Made by a program: the position numbers and the translations under genes
NCBI GenBank assembly: GCA_018662905.1
Contig: JABJFE010000079.1
Location: forward strand, 1 to 17,132
Direction: 5' to 3'
Length of the DNA: 17,132 nt
DNA from: Flavobacteriaceae bacterium
GTDB taxonomy: Bacteria > Bacteroidota > Bacteroidia > Flavobacteriales > Flavobacteriaceae
Shown here: positions 1-7,452 of the stretch, one piece after another
Numbering within the stretch: the first letter of the stretch is position 1
Layout: every line of letters starts with the position of its first letter
The notes under the pieces: generated by a model
Database searches by the model: none
Told to the model about the DNA's origin: nothing
What the model saw: the letters and a program-made list of their open reading frames with translations, nothing else

Positions 1-16
1 CGAGGGCTTACTTTTG

Positions 17-91
17 GGTGGAAGACCGGATTCGAACCGGCGACCTCCTGAACCACAATCAGGCGTTCTAACCAACTGAACTACAACCACC
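17..91 (-). tRNA. tRNA-His (anticodon GTG)
   Basis: Read on the minus strand, this folds as a complete cloverleaf. The D stem is GTTC/GAAC, the anticodon stem CCTGA/TCAGG carries loop TTGTGGT with anticodon GTG, and the T arm has loop TTCGAAT. The extra G at position -1 (base 91) faces a C at position 73 (base 17), the hallmark of histidine tRNA. No CCA is encoded, as is usual in Bacteroidota. One oddity is visible: in the acceptor stem, pairs 5-68 and 6-67 are both T opposite T (bases 86/22 and 85/23). Confidence 0.95.
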
Positions 92-104
92 ATTTAATCA
101 GGCG

Positions 105-112
105 CAAATTTA
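105..112 (-). promoter_or_regulatory. Candidate -7 box for tRNA-His
   Basis: The minus strand reads TAAATTTG, which fits the Bacteroidota -7 consensus TAnnTTTG. It sits 13 bases before the G-1 of the tRNA, a sensible distance for a short 5' leader. No clear TTG lies at the -33 spacing, so the assignment rests on one box. Confidence 0.45.
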
Positions 113-225
113 TATTATTTTATCTAATATTTCTAATAAAAAACTATTGATATTAAAAGTTAGAATAATATTTAATAGAAATTAAGTATTTAATATTTAT
201 TATATTAAAGATCAATTAATTACCT

Positions 226-579
226 ATGGATTTAAATTTTATTTCTCTTATTGTAATGATTCTATTCTATTTATTCGCTGGAATTAGTCATTTTAAGAAT
301 CCTAAATTTTTTCTATTAATTACTCCAAAATGGGTTTATAAACCTGAACTAGTAAATATTATAATTGGTTTGGCAGAAATAATTCTAGCGCTTGGACTTA
401 TTTTAGAGACTACACGATCCATATCTGCAATAGGGATTATAATATTATTAATTTTAGTATTTCCAGCAAATGTTTATCATTTACAAATTTCTATTGAAAA
501 GAAAAAAAACATAATTGGAACAATAATTAGATTACCAATTCAGGCACTACTAATATATTGGGCCTATGTATTTATATAA
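226..579 (+). CDS. DoxX-like small membrane protein
   Basis: A 117-residue, very hydrophobic protein with about four membrane segments (roughly residues 4-20, 43-60, 66-83 and 99-116). The pattern AGISHFKNP near the start, ELVNIIIGLAEIILALGL in the second segment and VFPANVYH near residue 80 are typical of the DoxX-like membrane protein family. Its biochemical role is unsettled; some relatives are linked to thiol or redox metabolism. The ATG start leaves a full first membrane helix. It converges on bshB1 and the two coding ends overlap by 8 bases. No strong promoter is visible in the AT-rich 134 bases upstream. Confidence 0.8.
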   Translation: MDLNFISLIVMILFYLFAGISHFKNPKFFLLITPKWVYKPELVNIIIGLAEIILALGLILETTRSISAIGIIILLILVFPANVYHLQISIEKKKNIIGTIIRLPIQALLIYWAYVFI

Positions 580-1297
580 GACTTTGAAGACTATTAACTC
601 CTAATGATTTTTTTGATGTAAAACCTTCGGCATGTCCTACATTTATTAACCTACCTAGATCGGCAGATCTGTTTATTACATTACTTATAAAATTCTTATT
701 ACTTATTGGTGTTTCAGGCTCACTACTATTGGGATCAAAAAATTGACTTGAGTAAGCATTTATTGCAGCTGTTTTGGTTTTAATATGACCAGAAATATCT
801 ACTAAAAAGTCGGGATTTGAATTTTTCCACTGAATGTAATGGTATACATTTTTTGGACGCCATTCTTCCTGTGTTAAATCATCAATTTTAGTTAAAATCT
901 TTCTTAACCCACTCAAAAAACATGCGTCACTAACTAACTTTGCTCCTTTTGGATGATCAATATGCCTATCATCTTCAGCATTACATAAAACTATTTCAGG
1001 TCTATATTTTCTTAAGATTTTAATTATTTCTAATTGATGCTTCTCATCATTTAAAAAAAAACCATCTCTAAAATTTAAATTTTCTCTAATTTCAACACCT
1101 AATATTTTAGATGCATTTTCAGCTTCAACATCTCTTGTTTTAACATCACCACGAGTTCCTAATTCTCCTCTGGTTAAGTCTATGATTCCAACTTTTTTTC
1201 CATTATATATTTCTTTGGCTATTGTACCACCACATCCAAGTTCTATATCATCGGGGTGAGCACCAAAAGCTAGAATATCTAATTTAATTTCTTTCAT
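572..1297 (-). CDS. bshB1: Bacillithiol biosynthesis deacetylase BshB1
   Basis: A 241-residue zinc-dependent deacetylase of the LmbE/PIG-L family. It would remove acetyl from GlcNAc-malate so that BshC can attach cysteine, the middle step of bacillithiol synthesis in the cytoplasm. The metal-binding AHPDD motif lies at residues 13-17 (His14, Asp17) and the second ligand motif DDRHIDH at 109-115 (His115); the intervening TRGELGTRG loop at 42-50 is typical of BshB1. Length matches the family. Its ATG overlaps the stop of the upstream PLP-enzyme gene as ATGA, so the two are translationally coupled. That partner handles cysteine/homocysteine chemistry, which fits supply of the cysteine moiety. 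It is the last gene of the seven-gene minus-strand run. bshA and bshC are not in the window. Confidence 0.9.
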   Translation of the reverse strand: MKEIKLDILAFGAHPDDIELGCGGTIAKEIYNGKKVGIIDLTRGELGTRGDVKTRDVEAENASKILGVEIRENLNFRDGFFLNDEKHQLEIIKILRKYRPEIVLCNAEDDRHIDHPKGAKLVSDACFLSGLRKILTKIDDLTQEEWRPKNVYHYIQWKNSNPDFLVDISGHIKTKTAAINAYSSQFFDPNSSEPETPISNKNFISNVINRSADLGRLINVGHAEGFTSKKSLGVNSLQSLI

Positions 1298-2436
1298 AAT
1301 TTTTCAAAAGCTTGATTAAGGTCATCAATAATGTCTTCTGAATCTTCAATTCCAATTGAAAACCTTAAAAGTCCATCAAAAATACCTAAATTTTCTCTTT
1401 CAGCTTTTGAAATTTTTGAATGAGAAGTTAATGATGGGGAACATAATGTAGATTCTACACCGCCTAAACTCATTGCAGACTTTACTAAGTTCAATTTTCT
1501 AGTAAATAATATTGCTGTATCTAAATCAGATAGTTCAAAAGAAAGCATCCCTCCAAATCCTTTCATTTGTTTTTTTGACAATTCATGATCTGAATGAGAC
1601 TTTAAACCTGGATAATAAACTGATTTAACCTTGTCTAATGTCGTTAAATATTCGGCAATCTTTATTGCATTTTCATTTTGCTTTTTTACTCTTAGAGATA
1701 AAGTTTTAATACTTCGCTCCAAAAGCCAAACAGTGTATTCACTTAGATTTCCACCATAATTAATTGAAGATTCAATTATCTTATCAATGTTAGAATTACT
1801 AGAAGCTAAAGTACCAGCTAGTATATCACTATGTCCTCCAAGATACTTGGTAGCACTATGAAGAACTATATCAATACCAAAATCGGCTGGATTTTGATTA
1901 ATCGGACTAGAAAACGTATTGTCAATAATAGAAATTAAATTATATTTTTTAGAAAGATTAGCAATTGCATTAAGATCAATAATTTTTAAAAGTGGATTAC
2001 TTGGAGATTCAACAAAAATTATTTTTGTGTTGTTTTTAATTTCTTTCTCATAATCATTAACTACAAAACTATCTACAAGACTATATTCAATATTAAATTT
2101 TTTAAATTCTTTGATAACTAAATTCAGAGTCCCTCCGTATATAGATGATTGAAATATTACATGATCACCAGACTTTATAAAACTAAATAAGGAAGTGTAA
2201 ATTGCTGCTATTCCAGAACTAAACAATAATGCAGATTCACAATTCTCAAGATCAGCTATTTTTTTTGATAAAGCTTTTTGATTTGGAGTATTAAAATACC
2301 TAGGATATCTATCCTCTTCAACATCAACAAAATCATAAGCTGTAGAGGGAAAAATTGGAGAGGTTGCACCTTTAAATTTATCATCAATTAAATCACCTGA
2401 GTGAACACATTTAGTACTTACTCCACTTTTTTTCAT
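1294..2436 (-). CDS. Cys/Met-metabolism PLP enzyme (cystathionine gamma-synthase/lyase family)
   Basis: A 380-residue fold-type I PLP enzyme of the trans-sulfuration family. The PLP lysine is Lys197 in HSATKYLGGHSD (193-204). The partner-subunit phosphate-binding YxR motif is at 44-46, the SSGIAAI cofactor loop at 73-79, and the PLP-ring aspartate is Asp172 in IIDNTF. Length is normal for the family. Sequence reading alone does not separate cystathionine gamma-synthase, gamma-lyase, beta-lyase and methionine gamma-lyase. Coupling by a 4-base overlap to bshB1 favours a role in making cysteine for bacillithiol, but that is inference. It starts 4 bases after the peroxidase gene stops, so it is clearly in the same operon. 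Confidence 0.85.
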   Translation of the reverse strand: MKKSGVSTKCVHSGDLIDDKFKGATSPIFPSTAYDFVDVEEDRYPRYFNTPNQKALSKKIADLENCESALLFSSGIAAIYTSLFSFIKSGDHVIFQSSIYGGTLNLVIKEFKKFNIEYSLVDSFVVNDYEKEIKNNTKIIFVESPSNPLLKIIDLNAIANLSKKYNLISIIDNTFSSPINQNPADFGIDIVLHSATKYLGGHSDILAGTLASSNSNIDKIIESSINYGGNLSEYTVWLLERSIKTLSLRVKKQNENAIKIAEYLTTLDKVKSVYYPGLKSHSDHELSKKQMKGFGGMLSFELSDLDTAILFTRKLNLVKSAMSLGGVESTLCSPSLTSHSKISKAERENLGIFDGLLRFSIGIEDSEDIIDDLNQAFEKL

Positions 2437-2440
2437 TTAA

Positions 2441-3001
2441 CTAAGTTTTAATCCACTGAATGATGGATGGATCATCTGGTTTTGTTCTTGGTGAAATTAT
2501 TTTTTCAAGGTGACCATTTTCGTTAATTAAATATTTTTGAAAATTCCATTTAACAGAGGAATCTTTATAACCATTTTTATTTTTATTAGTTAAAAACTTA
2601 TAAAGAGGATGCATGTCAGAACCTTTTACAGAAACTTTTTCCATCATAGGAAAACTTACTCCATAATTTTTTTTACAAAATGCAGCTATTTCATCATTTG
2701 AACCTGGTTCTTGCCATAAAAAATTATTGGCTGGAAAACCTACAATAATGAAATTGTCAGATTCATAATCCTTATACATTTTTTCAAGTATTTCATATTG
2801 ATAGGTTAATCCACACTTTGAAGCGGTATTAACTACCATAACCTTTTTACCTTTTAAACTAGACATATTAAAAGTTTCTCCGTTTAAATCAGTAAGTTTA
2901 AATTGATGAATACTTTCTTTAGAAACATTGGTGTCTGTAGGTTCTTGAGCATTACAAGAAAACGAAAATAATCCCATAAATAAAAAAATTAGTTTTTTCA
3001 T
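2441..3001 (-). CDS. Glutathione-peroxidase-family thiol peroxidase, exported/lipoprotein
   Basis: A 186-residue GPx-family peroxidase reducing hydroperoxides. The peroxidatic cysteine is Cys63 in NTASKCGLT; Gln97 (QEPGSN) and Trp152-Asn153 (KWNF) complete the catalytic set. The usual FPCNQF segment reads FPANNF, so that cysteine is absent. Cys109 in FCKKNYG aligns with the resolving cysteine of plant-type GPx enzymes, pointing to thioredoxin rather than glutathione as reductant. The N-terminus is a signal peptide ending FSFSCNAQ, either a relaxed lipobox (Cys16) or a cut after NAQ. I chose the ATG at 3001; a TTG at 3031 would place ten residues (starting MWHGF) before the signal peptide. It lies between clpS and the PLP-enzyme gene. 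Confidence 0.85.
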   Translation of the reverse strand: MKKLIFLFMGLFSFSCNAQEPTDTNVSKESIHQFKLTDLNGETFNMSSLKGKKVMVVNTASKCGLTYQYEILEKMYKDYESDNFIIVGFPANNFLWQEPGSNDEIAAFCKKNYGVSFPMMEKVSVKGSDMHPLYKFLTNKNKNGYKDSSVKWNFQKYLINENGHLEKIISPRTKPDDPSIIQWIKT

Positions 3002-3037
3002 AATTATAAATCTACAAAACCCATGCCACAATACCCA

Positions 3038-3313
3038 CTACTCTATTTCAGCGGAAAGTCCTGCTTGCAACAATTTAGTACACATCGGCTTTAGTTCGAA
3101 GTAAGATCCAGACTTAACACCACATTTCCCTTTATAATGCACAATCAATGAACACTGTTCAGCTTGTTCTAAAGTATGATCACAAACACTTATTAAAGTA
3201 TTAATAACATGATCAAATGTGTTCACATCATCATTATAAAGAATGATTTCATTTTCATGCATTAAATCAGTCTCAGAAAGTTGTTGTTCAGATATTTTTT
3301 CTTTTGTTCCCAA
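3038..3313 (-). CDS. clpS: ClpS adaptor of the Clp protease
   Basis: A 91-residue N-end-rule adaptor that delivers substrates with destabilising N-termini to the ClpA/ClpC-ClpP protease. The core LYNDDVNTFDHVI (25-37) carries the substrate-pocket Asn27-Asp28-Asp29, and the second pocket residue is His59 in IVHYKGKCGVKSG. The first ~20 residues are the flexible arm that contacts the unfoldase. The start is TTG at 3313: an in-frame stop lies five codons upstream and the next ATG (residue 18) would remove most of the arm. It sits 28 bases after tpiA. No Clp unfoldase gene is nearby. Confidence 0.92.
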   Translation of the reverse strand: MGTKEKISEQQLSETDLMHENEIILYNDDVNTFDHVINTLISVCDHTLEQAEQCSLIVHYKGKCGVKSGSYFELKPMCTKLLQAGLSAEIE

Positions 3314-3341
3314 ACTCTTTCTAATTTACAAAATATAAAAT

Positions 3342-4094
3342 TTAGTTGTTAGCTTTAATAATTTCAACAAAATCATGAGCATTTAATGCAGCTCCTCCAA
3401 TTAGACCTCCATCAACATCTTTCTTATTAAAAATTTCAACAGCATTAGAAGGCTTAACACTTCCTCCATATAGTATTGGTACATTATCTGCAATTTCAGA
3501 ACTAAAGTGTTCAGAAATACAATTTCTTACAAACTTATGTATTTCCTGTGCCTGTTCTGCTGAAGCTGTTTCTCCAGTTCCTATAGCCCAAACTGGCTCA
3601 TAAGCTAGAACAATATTTTTCCAAGAGTTGGGTTCTAATTTCATTACTGTATTTTCCAATTGAGCCTTAACAATATCAAAATAAGAATTAGATTTCCTGT
3701 CTTTTAACTCCTCACCAAAACAAAAAATAATATCCATATTACTTTCCAAGGCCAAATTAATTTTTTTTAATAACAAAGCATCATCCTCATTATAATATGC
3801 TCTTCTTTCGGAATGACCAATCAAAGTAGTGTTTACACCAATACTATTCAACATATCTATCGAAACTTCTCCAGTATAAGCACCTGATTTATTATCATTA
3901 ATGTTTTGAGATATAACTTCAATACTACCGTCCCCAACTTGATCAACTGCTGTTTTAAGAAAAGGATATGATGGAGCAATCATTACTTTAACATCACTAT
4001 CACTTAAATTTTGTTTTAAATCATTAATAAGTTCAATTGTCTCACTTAATCCATTATTCATTTTCCAATTACCAGCTACTATTTTTTTTCTCAT
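3342..4094 (-). CDS. tpiA: Triosephosphate isomerase
   Basis: A 250-residue TIM barrel interconverting dihydroxyacetone phosphate and glyceraldehyde 3-phosphate in glycolysis and gluconeogenesis. All catalytic positions are present: Asn9 and Lys11 in AGNWKMN, His94 in LIGHSERR, and Glu166 in AYEPVWAIGTG. The phosphate-binding loops LYGGSVKP (208-215) and GGLIGGAAL (229-237) are intact. Length is standard. It follows the permease gene by 9 bases and precedes clpS by 28, so it is transcribed in the middle of the seven-gene run. Confidence 0.97.
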   Translation of the reverse strand: MRKKIVAGNWKMNNGLSETIELINDLKQNLSDSDVKVMIAPSYPFLKTAVDQVGDGSIEVISQNINDNKSGAYTGEVSIDMLNSIGVNTTLIGHSERRAYYNEDDALLLKKINLALESNMDIIFCFGEELKDRKSNSYFDIVKAQLENTVMKLEPNSWKNIVLAYEPVWAIGTGETASAEQAQEIHKFVRNCISEHFSSEIADNVPILYGGSVKPSNAVEIFNKKDVDGGLIGGAALNAHDFVEIIKANN

Positions 4095-4103
4095 TTTAAA
4101 TTT

Positions 4104-5180
4104 TTAAAAATTATTTTTTGTTCTTGGATCTAACCAAGTATAAATTATATCAACAAATATATTGATCATTATGAATATTAAAGAAATTGTGAGCACTGAA
4201 CCAATTAAAACTGGAACATCTAATTTATTTAAAGCATCTACTATTTCTTTTCCTAAACCATTCCATCCAAATATATATTCAACAAAAACAGAGCCAGCTA
4301 ACATACTTGCAAACCAACCGGATAAGGCAGTAACAACAGGGTTTAATGAATTTTTCAATGCATGATTTTTAATAACATTAAACTTTGATAAGCCTTTTGC
4401 ATAAGCTGTGGTAATATAATTTTTTGAAAGTACTTTTAATAAAGAATTTCTCATCATTTGAGAAATTACCGCTATTGGTCTTATTCCTAGTACAATTGAC
4501 GGAAGAATAAGGTTTTTTAACTGCAATCTCATTTGTTCACCATAATCATCTAGTTCATACAAACTTCCTGTCATATTAAGTCCAGTAAATTCACTTAAAA
4601 CAAATCCAAATAACCAAGCAAATATTATTGCACTAAAAAAAGAAGGAATACTCATTCCTAATGTACTTATAACTTGAATTGAGTAATCTATCCAAGTATT
4701 TTTATTTAAAGCTGCGATAATACCTAAAAAAAGTCCTAAAAACACAGCAATTAAAATTGATGCAAATGCTAAAACAAAAGTATTTGGCAAAGTGTTTTTA
4801 ATAATATCTATAACTGAAACTCCATTTTTTTGATAAGAATCTCTTAGATATGGTGTCTTTAAGACTAAAAAATAATTTTTGGTATCTAAAATATTTAAGT
4901 AGTTGTATTTTTTGTCTCTTAGAAAAGATATATTTTCTGAATTTTTTGAATGAAATGAAATTATTGACAAATCGTTTAAATAATACAAATATTGAGTTGT
5001 AATAGGCTTATCAAAACCATATTTTTTTTTCAAAACAACTAATTGTTCAGAATTTTCGTTTTGACCAAGCATCATCTGTGCTGGATCACCTGGAAGAATA
5101 TTAAATAAAAAGAAAATTATAGTAACTACTCCAAAAAGGGTAATTAATATGTTACCTATTTTTTTCCAAAACCAAAACAT
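4104..5180 (-). CDS. DppB/OppB-like ABC transporter permease
   Basis: A 358-residue inner-membrane permease of the peptide/nickel ABC importer class. A first helix (residues 8-28) is followed by the family signature ILPGDPAQMMLGQ (28-40). Further helices lie near 134-156, 166-195, 224-240, 284-302 and 326-348. The EAA coupling loop for the ATPase is at about 255-280, with AYAKGLSKFNVIKNHALKNSL. The soluble segment after helix 1 (about 65-125) is long for the family. The matching second permease, ATPases and binding protein are not in this window, so substrate cannot be named. It lies 6 bases after the DUF1599 gene and 9 before tpiA. Confidence 0.85.
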   Translation of the reverse strand: MFWFWKKIGNILITLFGVVTIIFFLFNILPGDPAQMMLGQNENSEQLVVLKKKYGFDKPITTQYLYYLNDLSIISFHSKNSENISFLRDKKYNYLNILDTKNYFLVLKTPYLRDSYQKNGVSVIDIIKNTLPNTFVLAFASILIAVFLGLFLGIIAALNKNTWIDYSIQVISTLGMSIPSFFSAIIFAWLFGFVLSEFTGLNMTGSLYELDDYGEQMRLQLKNLILPSIVLGIRPIAVISQMMRNSLLKVLSKNYITTAYAKGLSKFNVIKNHALKNSLNPVVTALSGWFASMLAGSVFVEYIFGWNGLGKEIVDALNKLDVPVLIGSVLTISLIFIMINIFVDIIYTWLDPRTKNNF

Positions 5181-5186
5181 AATTAT

Positions 5187-5729
5187 TTATTTGTCTTGTA
5201 AATGAATTAATGCAAACACAGAATAGTTTATCATATCTTGATAATTTGCATCAATTCCTTCACTAACTAAAGTTTTACCTTGATTATCTTCAATTTGCTT
5301 AATTCTCAATATTTTTTGAATAATTAAGTCTGTTAGTGAACTGACTCTCATTTCTCTCCACGCCTCTCCATAATCGTGATTCTTATTTTCCATTAAACTT
5401 TTGGTTTCTGAAAAATTAAAATCATAAAGCTCAATAGCTTGTTCTAAGGACAAATCAGGTGATTCTACAACTCCTTTTTCTATTTGAATTAATGACATTA
5501 TAGAGTAATTTATAATACCTATAAATTCAGAAAACTCACCTTCATCAACTTTTCTTTCTTTATTAGTTTGCAAACCTCTAATGCGTTGAGCTTTAATAAA
5601 AATTTGATCTGTTAAAGAAGTTAATCTTAATATTCTCCAAGCACTTCCATAATCCACCATTTTCTTCTTGAAAAGATCTCTACAAATTGAGGTTATTTGA
5701 TCGTACTGAGTTGAAGTATTTACTGCCAA
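5187..5729 (-). CDS. DUF1599 protein with two tandem domains
   Basis: A 180-residue protein of unknown function made of two copies of the DUF1599 domain, about residues 18-85 and 113-178. Matching landmarks are DYGSAWRILRLTSLTDQI (26-43) against DYGEAWREMRVSSLTDLI (119-136), KAQRIRGLQ against KILRIKQIE, and IINYSIMSLIQIE against MINYSVFALIHLQ. This domain has been listed among nucleotide-modification-associated domains in phage contexts (from memory), but a role in this chromosomal setting is unproven. The start is TTG at 5729, directly after an in-frame TAA; the next ATG (residue 24) would cut into domain 1. It is the first gene of the minus-strand run and is divergent from folP. Confidence 0.85.
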   Translation of the reverse strand: MAVNTSTQYDQITSICRDLFKKKMVDYGSAWRILRLTSLTDQIFIKAQRIRGLQTNKERKVDEGEFSEFIGIINYSIMSLIQIEKGVVESPDLSLEQAIELYDFNFSETKSLMENKNHDYGEAWREMRVSSLTDLIIQKILRIKQIEDNQGKTLVSEGIDANYQDMINYSVFALIHLQDK

Positions 5730-5751
5730 TTATTTTTTTGTATAAATTTCG

Positions 5752-5783
5752 TTGAAAAAATTGAATTAGGTAGATTACTTTTG
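5752..5783 (+). promoter_or_regulatory. Bacteroidota-type promoter for folP-cdaA
   Basis: TTG at 5752-5754 and TACTTTTG at 5776-5783 are separated by 21 bases. This fits the Bacteroidota primary-sigma pattern TTG-N17..23-TAnnTTTG. The predicted transcription start near 5790 gives a leader of about 13 bases before the folP ATG. Confidence 0.7.
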
Positions 5784-5802
5784 TAAAAAGTTATTAAAAA
5801 TA

Positions 5803-6633
5803 ATGGTTTTAAATATAAAGGGTTCAGTTTTAGACTTGTCAATTCCCAAAATTATGGGTGTTTTAAATGTTACACCTGACTCATTTTACGATGGAGGAAT
5901 CTATTCAAGTGAAAAAAAAATATTAAAGCAAGTTGAAAAAATGGTTTTAGATGGAGCTGATATTATTGATGTTGGTGGATACAGCTCTAAACCCGGAGCA
6001 ACATCAATTACTATTGAAGAGGAAGAAAAAAGAGTAATACCTATTATTAAACTTATTTATAAAACATTTAAAGAAAGTATTATTTCAGTGGATACATTTA
6101 GAAGTGAAATTTCAGAAAAGTCAATTAATGCAGGAGCTTCAATAATAAATGATATTTCCGGTGGAGATTTAGATAACAATATTTATAAAATTGCTGGTAA
6201 ATATAAAACCCCCTATATAATTATGCACATGAGGGGAAATCCTTCAAATATGCAGAACAACCCTGTTTATAAAAATATCAATTACGAAATCATAAAAGAT
6301 TTATCAAAAAAAATTGATTTAGCACAAAACAATGGAGTCTGTGATATAATAATTGATCCTGGTTTTGGATTCGGTAAAACTATTGAACATAATTATCAAA
6401 TATTAAATAATCTAAAACTTTATAAAATTTTAGATAAGCCTATATTAGTCGGGATATCGAGAAAATCCATGATTTATAAACTTTTAAAAACAGAACCTTC
6501 GAAAGCGTTAAATGGAACAACTGTATTGAACACGATAGCACTAATTAATGGGGCTAACATTTTAAGAGTTCATGATGTCAAAGAGGCAAAAGAAGTAATT
6601 AAACTTTGTAGTTTTTTAAAAGAAAACGTTTAA
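5803..6633 (+). CDS. folP: Dihydropteroate synthase
   Basis: A 276-residue TIM-barrel enzyme that joins 4-aminobenzoate to dihydropterin pyrophosphate in folate synthesis, the sulfonamide target. Visible signatures are IMGVLNVTPDSFYDGG (17-32, with the pyrophosphate-binding Asn22), the DVGGYSSKPGA loop, SVDTF with INDISGG downstream, MHMRG, the DPGFGFGK segment, and LVGISRKS with the conserved lysine. Length is normal. It has its own promoter, and the cdaA start follows its stop after 27 bases, so the two form an operon. This folP-cdaA pairing is common in Bacteroidota. Confidence 0.96.
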   Translation: MVLNIKGSVLDLSIPKIMGVLNVTPDSFYDGGIYSSEKKILKQVEKMVLDGADIIDVGGYSSKPGATSITIEEEEKRVIPIIKLIYKTFKESIISVDTFRSEISEKSINAGASIINDISGGDLDNNIYKIAGKYKTPYIIMHMRGNPSNMQNNPVYKNINYEIIKDLSKKIDLAQNNGVCDIIIDPGFGFGKTIEHNYQILNNLKLYKILDKPILVGISRKSMIYKLLKTEPSKALNGTTVLNTIALINGANILRVHDVKEAKEVIKLCSFLKENV

Positions 6634-6660
6634 AACAATTTTAACTAATTTAGTAGTGAT

Positions 6661-7452
6661 TTGGAAGATATATTAAACATAACTCAAAACTTCATAATAC
6701 CATTTGTAGATATTGTTCTAGTTGCAATAATGCTGTACTATGTTTACAAATTAGTTAAAGGGACTGCAGCTATCAATATTTTTTTAGGCTTTGTTATTAT
6801 TTATATTATTTGGTGGTTAACAGAACTTGTAAACATGCCTATTCTAAGTAATATTCTAGGTGGATTTATTAGTGTTGGGGTGATTGCAATAATTGTAGTT
6901 TTTCAACAAGAAATAAGAAAATTCCTTTTGTTACTTGGCTCTTCAAACATTACTAATAATAAAAATATATTAAGAAAATTTAATTTATTTTTTAAAATTT
7001 CCAATGAACAAACCAGTATGGATTTAGATGAGTTTATTATTGCTTGTGAAAATCTAAAAAAAAACAAAACAGGAGCACTTTTTGTAATTGAGCGAAATAA
7101 TAGTTTAGATTTTGTAAGAACTAGTGGGGATGAACTTTATGCTTCCATATCAAGCCCTATTATTGAAAGTATTTTTTATAAAAACAGTCCTCTTCATGAT
7201 GGTGCAGTTTTAATAGAAGGAAATTACATAACAGGATCCAGGGTTATTCTACCTGTCACTGAAAATCAAAATATTAATTCTAGACTTGGTCTAAGACACA
7301 GAGCAGCTATTGGAATAACCGAAAAAACAGATGCTTTAGCGGTAGTTATTTCTGAAGAAAATGGCAAACTATCTTTAATCAAAAATGGAGAGCTTATCTC
7401 AATCAAAAATAGCGAAATTTTAAAGTCTAATCTTGAGACTGAATTACAGTAG
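6661..7452 (+). CDS. cdaA: Diadenylate cyclase CdaA (c-di-AMP synthase)
   Basis: A 263-residue membrane-bound diadenylate cyclase making cyclic di-AMP from two ATP. Three N-terminal membrane helices (about 12-30, 36-55 and 66-85) lead through FQQEIRKFLLLLGS into the DisA_N catalytic domain. The ATP-binding DGA motif is at 180-182 (SPLHDGAVL) and the RHR motif at 212-214 (RLGLRHRAAIG). The start is TTG at 6661: an in-frame TAA lies four codons before it, and the next ATG (residue 24) would delete most of helix 1. The cdaR and glmM partners known from Firmicutes are absent; folP is the upstream neighbour. Its last 26 bases overlap the 3' end of the convergent ABC exporter gene. Confidence 0.94.
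   Translation: MEDILNITQNFIIPFVDIVLVAIMLYYVYKLVKGTAAINIFLGFVIIYIIWWLTELVNMPILSNILGGFISVGVIAIIVVFQQEIRKFLLLLGSSNITNNKNILRKFNLFFKISNEQTSMDLDEFIIACENLKKNKTGALFVIERNNSLDFVRTSGDELYASISSPIIESIFYKNSPLHDGAVLIEGNYITGSRVILPVTENQNINSRLGLRHRAAIGITEKTDALAVVISEENGKLSLIKNGELISIKNSEILKSNLETELQ

Noticed and set aside
1..16. Possible end of another gene or a second tRNA left of tRNA-His
   Set aside because: Only 16 bases are present, too few to identify anything.
3002..3031. Upstream TTG start for the peroxidase gene
   Set aside because: It would place ten residues ahead of a normal Lys-Lys signal peptide start; the ATG at 3001 is better.
4162..4365. Plus-strand open frame inside the permease gene
   Set aside because: Antisense to a well-conserved permease; low-complexity product with no recognisable features.
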